Part shown: positions 1 through 6,495 of the stretch, in pieces | Numbering within the stretch: position 1 is the first letter of the stretch | How the letters are laid out: every line of letters starts with the position of its first letter | Assembly (NCBI GenBank): GCA_003819755.1 | Contig: RPQK01000229.1 | Location: 1 to 9,803 of the forward strand | Source: Acidobacteriota bacterium | GTDB taxonomy: Bacteria > Acidobacteriota > UBA6911 > RPQK01 | Direction of reading: 5' to 3' | Length of the DNA: 9,803 bases | Notes under the pieces: model-generated | The model's input: the letters and a program-made list of their open reading frames with translations, nothing else | The model's database searches: none | Told to the model about the DNA's origin: nothing | Position numbers and translations under genes: made by a program

Positions 1-54
1 GAACACGAACAAAAGCGTATTTGTTCGTGTTCGTTCGTGTTGGTTCGTGGATAA
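1..54. repeat. Inverted TTCGTG-type tandem repeat beyond the rho stop, cut by the window edge
   Basis: Positions 1-13 (GAACACGAACAAA) are the exact reverse complement of 20-32, leaving a 6-nt loop. The right arm continues as a degenerate tandem with a step of about 10 bp (GTTCGTGTTC, GTTCGTGTTG, GTTCGTGGAT, 23-52), followed by related ATCCGTGTTATCCG text at 65-78. It lies 3' of rho on the transcribed strand, so it may form a hairpin at the mRNA end, but no U-run is visible to make it a standard intrinsic terminator. The left arm probably extends outside the window. The word TTCGTGGATAA (44-54) recurs inverted at 9554-9564, which points to a dispersed family. Confidence 0.75.
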
Positions 55-101
55 ACCAGTGCTATCCGTGTTATCCGCAGGCCTGGCCAGTTGCCGCGAT
101 A

Positions 102-1397
102 CTACCCACCCGACATCGACCGCAGGAAGTCGGAGTTCGTCTTGGTCTTGCTCAGCTTCTCAAGGAGCAATTCCATCGATTCCGTGACGGACAGCGGGTT
201 CAGGACCTTGCGCAGGACCCAGATCCGGTTTAGCTCGTCCCTCGGGAGCAGCAGTTCTTCTTTACGGGTACCCGAGCGGTTGATGTCGATCGACGGGAAG
301 ACTCGCTTGTCGACGAGCCGGCGATCCAGGACGAGCTCCAAGTTGCCGGTCCCCTTAAATTCCTCGAAAATCACGTCGTCCATGCGGCTGCCGGTATCGA
401 TCAGAGCGGTCGCGGCAATGGTCAGGCTTCCGCCTTCCTCGATGTTGCGCGCCGCACCGAAAAACCTCTTGGGCCGCTGCAAGGCATTGGAATCGACGCC
501 GCCCGACAGCACTTTCCCGGAGGGCGGAACAACCGTGTTGTAGGCCCGTGCCAGACGCGTGATGGAATCGAGCAGGATGACTACGTCCTTCTTGTGCTCG
601 ACCAGCCGCTTGGCCTTTTCCAGGACCATCTCTGCGACCTGGACGTGACGCGCGGCCGGCTCATCGAAGGTCGAGCTGATGACCTCGCCATGAACAGTCC
701 GCTGCATGTCCGTGACCTCTTCGGGCCGTTCATCAATTAGAAGTACGATCAGGACGATCTCGGGATGATTCGCGGTGATGGAATTGGCGATGCTCTGCAG
801 GATCATGGTCTTACCGGCCCGAGGCGGGGAAACGATGAGGCCTCTCTGGCCCTTGCCGATCGGTGTCAGCAGATCCATGACGCGGCCGGTCAAACCATCC
901 TGCGATGTCTCGAGTGTGATGCGTTCGTCCGGGTAAATGGGAGTGAGGTTTTCGAAGAAGGTTCTTTCGCGGGCGACATCCGGGTGTTCGAAGTTGATCG
1001 CCTCGACCTTGATAAGGGCGAAATAGCGCTCGCCGTCCTTGGGCGGCCTCACCTGACCTGAAACGGTATCGCCGGTGTGCAGGTCGAATTTGCGGATCTG
1101 AGAAGGAGAGACGTAGATGTCGTCCGGACCAGGCAGGTAGTTGTACTCGGGAGCTCTCAAAAAACCAAACCCGTCGGGCAGGGTCTCGAGAACACCTTCC
1201 GAGAAGATCAACCCGCTTCTCTCAGTCTGCGCCTTCAGGATCTGGAAAATGAGTTCCTGCTTGCGCATGCCTGTGGCACCCGGAATGTCCAGCTCCTTGG
1301 CGATCTGGTTGAGCGCCTGGATGTTTAATTCCTTGAGCTCCTGGATGTTGAGCGGCTCCCCGTTTTCCTTGATCGGAGGGGTGCTTGCTTCAGCCAT
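102..1397 (-). CDS. rho: Transcription termination factor Rho
   Basis: This is a hexameric RNA-dependent ATPase/translocase that terminates untranslated transcripts in the cytoplasm. The 431 residues are near the usual length (E. coli 419). Order of domains: N-terminal helical Rho_N (about 16-58); OB-fold RNA-binding domain (about 64-136) with the RNP1-like GFGFLR at 76-81; RecA-type ATPase from about 165. Walker A is PPRAGKT (191-197, K196), with Arg193 where E. coli has Lys181. The catalytic-glutamate segment IDERPEE starts at 221, Walker B is DVVILLD (271-277), the Q-loop is GKVLSGG (294-300), and the arginine-finger segment SGTRKEE is at 375-381 (R378). The ATG at 1397 has a good Shine-Dalgarno. 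rho is the last gene of the minus-strand set, 247 bp after lon, with a repeat hairpin in between, so it may be read through from lon or have its own promoter. Nothing in the protein looks damaged. Confidence 0.98.
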   Translation of the reverse strand: MAEASTPPIKENGEPLNIQELKELNIQALNQIAKELDIPGATGMRKQELIFQILKAQTERSGLIFSEGVLETLPDGFGFLRAPEYNYLPGPDDIYVSPSQIRKFDLHTGDTVSGQVRPPKDGERYFALIKVEAINFEHPDVARERTFFENLTPIYPDERITLETSQDGLTGRVMDLLTPIGKGQRGLIVSPPRAGKTMILQSIANSITANHPEIVLIVLLIDERPEEVTDMQRTVHGEVISSTFDEPAARHVQVAEMVLEKAKRLVEHKKDVVILLDSITRLARAYNTVVPPSGKVLSGGVDSNALQRPKRFFGAARNIEEGGSLTIAATALIDTGSRMDDVIFEEFKGTGNLELVLDRRLVDKRVFPSIDINRSGTRKEELLLPRDELNRIWVLRKVLNPLSVTESMELLLEKLSKTKTNSDFLRSMSGG

Positions 1398-1406
1398 ACA
1401 CTATTT

Positions 1407-1413
1407 TCCTCTC
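1407..1413 (-). promoter_or_regulatory. Ribosome binding site of rho
   Basis: On the minus strand this reads GAGAGGA, 9 nt before the ATG at 1397-1395. It is a strong match to the 16S anti-Shine-Dalgarno and supports the start chosen for rho. Confidence 0.75.
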
Positions 1414-1414
1414 A

Positions 1415-1644
1415 GTAACGATTGATAATTGATGATTGAATTGACGCCTGAAGACTGACGATTGACGATTTAAAGGGCAACCGACGATTGACGATTTATG
1501 AAAGACCAACAGTTGTTACAGTACCGTAAGCGTGAGCCGATCAGACAAGGCCATCGGGCCAGCTTGCGTCAAGGTGACGGCCGACAACGACGATTGACGA
1601 TCAACTGCTCGTCAATCGTCAATCGTCAATTGTCAATCGTCAAT
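1415..1644. repeat. rho-lon spacer: 7-bp GACGATT repeats in inverted arrangement
   Basis: Most of the spacer between lon and rho is built from one 7-bp word. In plus orientation it occurs as GACGATT GACGATT at 1457-1470 and 1483-1496, with degenerate copies from 1418. In inverse orientation it occurs as five consecutive GTCAAT[C/T] copies (1611-1645, the last base shared with the stop complement). A perfect 12-bp stem joins 1589-1600 to 1609-1620 with an 8-nt loop. The distal plus-orientation copies can also pair with the 1611-1645 block over a loop of more than 100 nt. The inverse block abuts the lon stop codon complement (1645-1647), so the structure begins in the RNA as translation of lon ends. 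The 1497-1588 segment between the arms shows no gene or other element I can name. Confidence 0.85.
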
Positions 1645-4056
1645 TCAGTGGACTCCCGGGCGATCCCCGCCCTCCACGCGAGGAGGCCTCTTCTTTTCCA
1701 GGAACCCACCAGGGTCCTTTTTCAGAGGCCGCTCGAGTGCTATATCCAGGACCTGATCCATAGTCTCTACCAGGACGATATTGATATCCTCAAGCACTGC
1801 TTCAGGGATATCGATCAGATCCTTCTCGTTCTCTTTCGGCAGAATGACGTTCTTAATTCCCGCCCGATGTGCCGCGAGGACCTTCTCTTTCACTCCGCCT
1901 ATCGGCAGGACCTTTCCGCGAAGAGTGATCTCGCCCGTCATGGCCACATCGCGCCGGACTGGAATCCGGGTCAGCGCCGAGACGATAGTCGTGGCGAGAG
2001 TGATACCGGCAGACGGGCCATCCTTCGGAATTGCTCCCTCGGGGATGTGAACGTGCATGTCGATCGACTTATGGAAGTCTCTCAGCAGCCCGAAATCACC
2101 ACTTCTTGACCGGACAAAAGACAAGGCAGCCTTGGCTGATTCCTGCATCACTTCGCCCAGCTTTCCGGTCAAGAGAATGTCTCCCTTGCCTTCCATCGTC
2201 GTGACTTCAGTCAGAAGCACTTCACCGCCGACTTCCGTCCAGGCCAAACCAGTCGCCAGTCCCACCTCGTTGGCTTCAGCCGCGAGCTGGGTCCGGAACT
2301 TCACCGGGCCAAGAGCTTCATGGATGTAGTCGCGCCCAATGTTGATCGACTGATGCCTCTGAGTCTTGTCCGCCACCATCTTGCGAACGACCTTGCGACA
2401 AACGTTCGCAAGCTCCCTTTCCAGGTTGCGGACCCCTGACTCCCGAGTATAACTACGAATGACCTCGAAAATTGCTTCGTCGGTGAACTTCACTCGTTCT
2501 TTTTTGAGCCCCTTCTGGTCGAGTTGCTTCGTGACCAGGTGCCGTTTCGCGATATTCAGCTTTTCGGGCTCGGTGTAGCCGGAGATGTGGATGACCTCCA
2601 TGCGATCCTGCAACGGGCGCGGAACGGTATGAAGCACATTCGCGGTACAAATGAACAACACTTGAGACAGATCGAATTCGGTATCAAGGTAATGATCGAC
2701 GAAACTCGTGTTGTGCTCCGGATCGAGGACTTCCATCAGCGCGGCCGACGGATCCCCTCGAAAATCCATGCTCATCTTGTCGACTTCGTCGAGCAGGAAC
2801 ACCGGGTTTTTGGTCCCGGCCTTCTTCATCATCTGGACAATCTGGCCTGGCAGCGCCCCGATGTAGGTTCGCCGGTGCCCACGAATCTCAGCCTCGTCCC
2901 TGACACCGCCGAGCGACAGGCGGACGAACTTCCGCCCGGTGGCACGGGCGATAGACCGACCGAGCGACGTCTTACCGACTCCGGGAGGACCCACGAAACA
3001 GAGAATTGATCCGGACGTTTTCTGGCGGGCCATCTGCCGAACGGCCAGGAACTCGAGAATCCGCTCCTTGACCTTGTCCAGCCCGTAGTGATCCTCGTTC
3101 AGAATGCGCTCCGCCCGCACGATATCCTTGATCTCGCGGGTGCGCTTCTCCCAAGGCATGGCAATCAGCCAGTCAAGGTAAGTGCGCGAGACCGTCGTCT
3201 CGGCGCTCATCGGCGGCATCTGTTCCAGGCGGCGTATTTCGTTTACCGCCTTTTCCTTGGCGTCGGGCGGCATCTGCGCCTCTTCGACCTTCTTCTTCAG
3301 TTCCTCAATCTCGTCCTTCTCGCCCCGCCCCAGCTCCTTCTGGATGGCCTTGATCTTCTCGTTCAGGTAGTACTCGCGCTGCGCCTTTTCCATCTGCCGG
3401 CGGACGCGGCCCTGAATCGATTTGTCCATCTTGACCTTCTCGATTTCGATCTCGATGAACTCACAGATCTTCTCCATCCGTTCGCCCGGGTCGTTGATTT
3501 CCAGAAGAGACTGCTTGTCCTCGACGCCGATCGGGAGGTTGGAGGCAATCGTATCTGCCAGCCGGTCGGTATCCGTGCTTCTCGCGGCCTGCACGATGGT
3601 CTCGTAATTGATGTTCGGGTTCAGCTTGGCAAACTGCTCGAAGAGCGTATTCAAGCGCTTGGTCAGCAGACTCAACTTGGCCTGAGAGACCTTGATGACC
3701 GGCTCCAGCTCGACTTCAGCGTGCAGGCAGCCGTTTTCCTCTTTGACCCGTACGGTTCGAGCCCGGTGCAAGCCTTCCACCAGGACCTTGATGTTTCCAT
3801 CCGGCAGTTTGAGGCTCTGTACGATTGTCGCCACCGTTCCCACCCCGAAGATGTCCTTGGGGGTCGGATTGTCCTGGGAAGCGTCCATCTGCGTGGCCAA
3901 ATAGATCCGCTTGTCGCTCTGCAGTGCCTTTTCGAGCGCGAGGACTGAGGAGGGCCGTCCGATCACGAAGGGGACCATCATGTACGGAAAGACGACCACA
4001 TCCCGGATCGGGACCATGGGGAATACTTGTCGCGTTCTTTGTTCTAAATCGTTCAT
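1645..4056 (-). CDS. lon: ATP-dependent protease Lon
   Basis: This is a cytoplasmic hexameric AAA+ serine protease that degrades misfolded and regulatory proteins. At 803 residues it is a full-length bacterial LonA (E. coli 784). The N-terminal substrate-binding LAN domain (about 10-205, starting FPMVPIRDVVVFPYM) leads into a coiled-coil-rich segment (about 215-300). The AAA+ module carries Walker A GPPGVGKT (356-363), Walker B VFLLDEVDK (419-427), sensor-1 TAN (471-473) and a sensor-2 region around GVRNLER (541-547). The protease domain has the nucleophile Ser682 in PKDGPSAG (677-684) and Lys725 in GGVKEK, 43 residues apart as in E. coli (S679/K722). A charged, proline-containing tail follows about residue 777. 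The ATG at 4056 fits the family N-terminus; its AGAAGG (plus 4069-4074) is 12 nt away, rather far. Lon follows clpX after a 363-bp gap filled mostly by a repeat, so separate control is possible. I see no CIRCE element. Confidence 0.98.
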   Translation of the reverse strand: MNDLEQRTRQVFPMVPIRDVVVFPYMMVPFVIGRPSSVLALEKALQSDKRIYLATQMDASQDNPTPKDIFGVGTVATIVQSLKLPDGNIKVLVEGLHRARTVRVKEENGCLHAEVELEPVIKVSQAKLSLLTKRLNTLFEQFAKLNPNINYETIVQAARSTDTDRLADTIASNLPIGVEDKQSLLEINDPGERMEKICEFIEIEIEKVKMDKSIQGRVRRQMEKAQREYYLNEKIKAIQKELGRGEKDEIEELKKKVEEAQMPPDAKEKAVNEIRRLEQMPPMSAETTVSRTYLDWLIAMPWEKRTREIKDIVRAERILNEDHYGLDKVKERILEFLAVRQMARQKTSGSILCFVGPPGVGKTSLGRSIARATGRKFVRLSLGGVRDEAEIRGHRRTYIGALPGQIVQMMKKAGTKNPVFLLDEVDKMSMDFRGDPSAALMEVLDPEHNTSFVDHYLDTEFDLSQVLFICTANVLHTVPRPLQDRMEVIHISGYTEPEKLNIAKRHLVTKQLDQKGLKKERVKFTDEAIFEVIRSYTRESGVRNLERELANVCRKVVRKMVADKTQRHQSINIGRDYIHEALGPVKFRTQLAAEANEVGLATGLAWTEVGGEVLLTEVTTMEGKGDILLTGKLGEVMQESAKAALSFVRSRSGDFGLLRDFHKSIDMHVHIPEGAIPKDGPSAGITLATTIVSALTRIPVRRDVAMTGEITLRGKVLPIGGVKEKVLAAHRAGIKNVILPKENEKDLIDIPEAVLEDINIVLVETMDQVLDIALERPLKKDPGGFLEKKRPPRVEGGDRPGVH

Positions 4057-4080
4057 TTATTTGATACGCCTTCTGAGGTT

Positions 4081-4275
4081 CCGGGTGGACCGTTCAGGGT
4101 TCACCGGTTCACCGGTTCACCGTTCTCCGGTTCAGCGTTTCCAGTTCAGGATTCTCAGGGTCAAAAGGGAAACAATTTACGGCAGCCGAACTCCCTCTAA
4201 ACCCGAACCGGCAACGGTGCACAGAGAACGGAGAACGGTGGACGGTGAACCGTGAACCGGGAAAACCTGAACCCT
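4081..4275. repeat. lon-clpX spacer: inverted GGTTCACC repeat array
   Basis: The left arm (about 4081-4155) has three tandem GGTTCACC-like units at 4099-4121, then GTTCTCC and GGTTCAG variants. The right arm (about 4203-4275) holds the same words in inverse orientation (GAGAACG, GGTGAACC, GTGAACC). The longest exact pairing is 12 bp, 4118-4129 with 4229-4240, and it extends outward with small bulges to roughly 30-35 bp. The arms are separated by about 50 nt with no recognisable content. Together with the hairpin at 4338-4361 this makes up most of the 363-bp gap 4057-4419, where I see no gene and no convincing promoter. Confidence 0.8.
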
Positions 4276-4337
4276 AATACCCTCGCTAATAAAGATTCAG
4301 GAAAAGCCTCCGGGTTTCAAAATGAATCGCTCAAGTT

Positions 4338-4361
4338 TGTCCGCGGTTGGGCGCGCGGACA
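4338..4361 (-). other. GC-rich hairpin downstream of clpX, possible transcript 3' end
   Basis: An 8-bp perfect stem (TGTCCGCG at 4338-4345 with CGCGGACA at 4354-4361) closes an 8-nt loop, 58 bp beyond the clpX stop. On the transcribed strand it is followed by AAACTTGAGC, not by a U-run, so it is not a textbook intrinsic terminator. It could protect an RNA 3' end, or be incidental. Confidence 0.4.
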
Positions 4362-4419
4362 GACGGGAGTCATTTGTCAGAACCACAAGACGGGTGATTA
4401 GAGACCTGTCAGGCCGCAG

Positions 4420-5661
4420 CTAGCCAGCCTTTTCAAGGAGCTTGAAGACGACTTCCTTGTTCTCGACCATCTCGCGCGTGACCACAAACTCCCTTACTTT
4501 TTTTGCCGAAGGAAGTTCGTACATCACGTCCAACATCAGATCTTCGGTTATCAGGCGCAGGCCCCGAGCCCCGATCTTCCGTTCCAGCGCCAGGTCGGCG
4601 ATCGCCTGAAGAGCATCGTCGGTGAATTTTAGCGAGACGTTCTCGAACTCGAACATTTTCTGGTATTGACGGATCAGCGCGTTGTTCGGCTTGGTCAGAA
4701 TGTCCATCAAGGCCTGGCGATCCAATTCGTGTAGCGTGCAGAGAACCGGGAGCCTCCCGACGAACTCGGGAATCAGGCCATACTTGATCAGATCCTCGGG
4801 CAGCACCTGGGTCAGCACGGTGGATTCCTCTTCCTTCTTCCATCGGGAGTCGCTGATCTGCGACCGGAAACCCATGCTGCTTCGCCCAAGGCGCTTGCGG
4901 ATAATCTTCTCCAGGCCGACGAAGGCGCCCCCGCAGATGAACAGGATGTTTGTCGTATCGATCTGCACGAACTCCTGGTGCGGGTGCTTGCGTCCGCCTT
5001 GAGGGGGAACGTTCGCGACCGTTCCTTCCAGAATCTTCAGAAGCGCCTGCTGAACGCCCTCGCCCGAAACGTCGCGGGTAATGGACGGATTCTCATCCTT
5101 GCGCGAAATCTTATCGATTTCGTCGATATAGATGATCCCCTGCATACAGCGTTCGCGGTCACCACCGGCGGCCTGCAGGAGTTTGAGGATTATGTTTTCG
5201 ACATCCTCGCCGACGTACCCCGCCTCGGTCAAGGTGGTGGCATCCACGATCGCGAAAGGAACCGAGAGCATTCGAGCCAGGGTCTGAGCCAGGAGCGTCT
5301 TGCCGGTGCCGGTAGGGCCGATCAGCAGAACGTTGCTCTTGCCCAACTCCACATCCTGATGGCGCCGACGTCCAATCTTGATCCGCTTGTAGTGATTGTA
5401 GACGGCGACCGCGAGCTTCTTCTTCGGAAGATCCTGACCAATGACGTACTGTTCCAGGAAGCTTTTTACCTCGGCTGGCTTCGGAAGCGCTTCACGTATG
5501 GAAGCCGCTTCGGCAGTAATATCATCGGAAATAATTTCGTTGCAGACGTCGACGCACTCGTCGCAAATAAAAACGGTGGGGCCCGCTATCAGTTTCTTGA
5601 CATCGTTCTGGCTCTTATTACAGAACGAACACCGGAGTACATCATCTCCGTCCTTTTTCAC
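4420..5661 (-). CDS. clpX: ClpXP protease unfoldase subunit ClpX
   Basis: This hexameric AAA+ unfoldase recognises tagged or regulatory substrates and threads them into ClpP. Numbering from this GTG start (413 residues): the N-terminal zinc-binding domain has CSFC (11-14) and a second pair CDEC (33-36). Walker A is GPTGTGKT (115-122), the pore loop is GYVG (148-151), Walker B is IIYIDEID (176-183), RKH is at 224-226, the arginine finger region is GLIPEFVGR (295-303) and sensor-2 is GARGLR (364-369). The ClpP-docking loop, usually IGF or LGF, reads MGF (263-265). An in-frame GTG at 5709, one base after the clpP stop, would add 16 residues. I prefer 5661 because AGGGGG lies 5 nt upstream and the resulting N-terminus matches the usual short lead before the first cysteine pair. 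The upstream GTG has only weak SD-like sequence. With this start, clpP and clpX are 49 nt apart and clearly cotranscribed. Confidence 0.96.
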   Translation of the reverse strand: MKKDGDDVLRCSFCNKSQNDVKKLIAGPTVFICDECVDVCNEIISDDITAEAASIREALPKPAEVKSFLEQYVIGQDLPKKKLAVAVYNHYKRIKIGRRRHQDVELGKSNVLLIGPTGTGKTLLAQTLARMLSVPFAIVDATTLTEAGYVGEDVENIILKLLQAAGGDRERCMQGIIYIDEIDKISRKDENPSITRDVSGEGVQQALLKILEGTVANVPPQGGRKHPHQEFVQIDTTNILFICGGAFVGLEKIIRKRLGRSSMGFRSQISDSRWKKEEESTVLTQVLPEDLIKYGLIPEFVGRLPVLCTLHELDRQALMDILTKPNNALIRQYQKMFEFENVSLKFTDDALQAIADLALERKIGARGLRLITEDLMLDVMYELPSAKKVREFVVTREMVENKEVVFKLLEKAG

Positions 5662-5666
5662 TCTTA

Positions 5667-5672
5667 CCCCCT
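5667..5672 (-). promoter_or_regulatory. Ribosome binding site that decides the clpX start
   Basis: On the minus strand this reads AGGGGG, 5 nt before the GTG at 5661-5659. It lies inside the longer frame that begins at 5709, so it argues for the internal start of clpX. Confidence 0.5.
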
Positions 5673-5710
5673 GAATTCCATCGATCGAGAAGTCCTTGCG
5701 AGCGGGCACT

Positions 5711-6298
5711 TCATGCGTGTTTCTCGATGATGAGGTCGATTATACCATACTGACGCGCCTGCTCGGCGTTCATTATATAATCCCTTTCCACGTCTCTCTC
5801 AATCTTCTCCAGCTTCTGGCCGGTGTGTTTGGCCAGAATCTGATTGGTCGTCTCCCGCATCCGCAGGATCTCCCGGGCGTGGATATCAATATCGGTCGCC
5901 TGGCCGGATAGCCCGGACATGGCCGGCTGGTGAATCAAGATCCGGCTGTTCGGGAGAGCAAACCGTTTCTCGGGAGAGCCGGCCGACAGAAGCAGGGCCG
6001 CCATGCTGGCCGCCTGGCCGAGACAGATGGTCGTGACGTCGTTCTTCACGAATTGCATCGTGTCATAGATCGCCATACCTGCCGTGATCGAGCCACCCGG
6101 AGAATTGATATAGAGGGAAATGTCCTTGTCCGGGTCCTCAGCTTCGAGGAACAAGAGCTGAGCGGTCACGAGATTCGCCACGTTGTCGTCGATCGGAGTC
6201 CCTACAAAGATAATGTTGTCCTTGAGGAGCCGCGAGTAAATGTCATAAGCGCGCTCGCCGCGGTTGGTCTGCTCCACTACCATCGGAATAAGGGCCAT
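5711..6298 (-). CDS. clpP: ATP-dependent Clp protease proteolytic subunit ClpP
   Basis: This serine protease forms a tetradecameric barrel and degrades proteins fed in by ClpX. It has 195 residues, the normal length. The catalytic triad is Ser98 (GQAASMA, 94-100), His123 (IHQP, 122-125) and Asp173 (ERD, 171-173). The oxyanion/binding segment is SPGGSITAG (66-74). The stretch after HQP (AMSGLSGQ) is one residue longer than in E. coli, which shifts the Asp to 173. The frame stays open upstream to 6418, but those residues are encoded by a GC-rich inverted repeat and match nothing in the family. The ATG at 6298 gives the canonical MALIPMVVEQ start and has AGAGGA 7 nt upstream. The N-terminus matches mature-type ClpPs that need little or no propeptide removal. 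clpX follows immediately; tig precedes it by 197 bp. Confidence 0.97.
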   Translation of the reverse strand: MALIPMVVEQTNRGERAYDIYSRLLKDNIIFVGTPIDDNVANLVTAQLLFLEAEDPDKDISLYINSPGGSITAGMAIYDTMQFVKNDVTTICLGQAASMAALLLSAGSPEKRFALPNSRILIHQPAMSGLSGQATDIDIHAREILRMRETTNQILAKHTGQKLEKIERDVERDYIMNAEQARQYGIIDLIIEKHA

Positions 6299-6305
6299 GG
6301 TTGTA

Positions 6306-6311
6306 TCCTCT
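6306..6311 (-). promoter_or_regulatory. Ribosome binding site of clpP
   Basis: On the minus strand this reads AGAGGA, 7 nt before the ATG at 6298-6296. It rules in this start over the longer open frame that reaches 6418. Confidence 0.8.
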
Positions 6312-6360
6312 TGTGTTTTCCAATCTCTCAAATCAAGCACGCAAGGTGCAAGTAGCTGGA

Positions 6361-6487
6361 AGCGCGGCCGTCCCGGCGGCGCTGGGGCGGCGGGGCCTCT
6401 CGCCCGCCATTGCTCCAACGTAGTCTGCGCGTGGGTCGGGGACGGGGCGAGACGCCCCTTGCCCCAGCGCCGCCGAGACGGCCGCTC
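6361..6487. repeat. tig-clpP spacer: long GC-rich inverted repeat
   Basis: The arms of about 45 bp (6361-6405 and roughly 6443-6487) are reverse complements with about five mismatches and one single-base bulge. The perfect core is 15 bp (CGGCGGCGCTGGGGC at 6374-6388 with its complement at 6461-6475). The loop of about 37 nt contains no recognisable element. The right arm ends 9 bp before the tig stop codon (6496-6498). It is not a simple tandem like the other spacers, but it has the same fold-back layout. In RNA it would be a very stable stem between tig and clpP; no U-run follows on the minus strand, so complete termination is not implied. Confidence 0.88.
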
Positions 6488-6495
6488 TCCCAGGG

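Noticed and set aside
3088..3948. 286-residue plus-strand open frame inside lon
   Set aside because: It lies entirely opposite lon, has no recognisable domain, and its low-complexity Leu/Asp/Arg composition is what the antisense of a GC-rich charged gene gives.
4284..4320. Minus-strand promoter for lon using TTGAAA at 4315-4320
   Set aside because: No -10 better than 3 of 6 at proper spacing was found, so I do not call it.
4978..5730. 250-residue plus-strand frame opposite clpX
   Set aside because: It is a shadow of clpX with no motif and no ribosome binding site that I can identify.
6299..6418. N-terminal extension of ClpP by 40 residues
   Set aside because: It is encoded by the GC-rich inverted repeat, and the ATG at 6298 has a strong Shine-Dalgarno and the canonical N-terminus.
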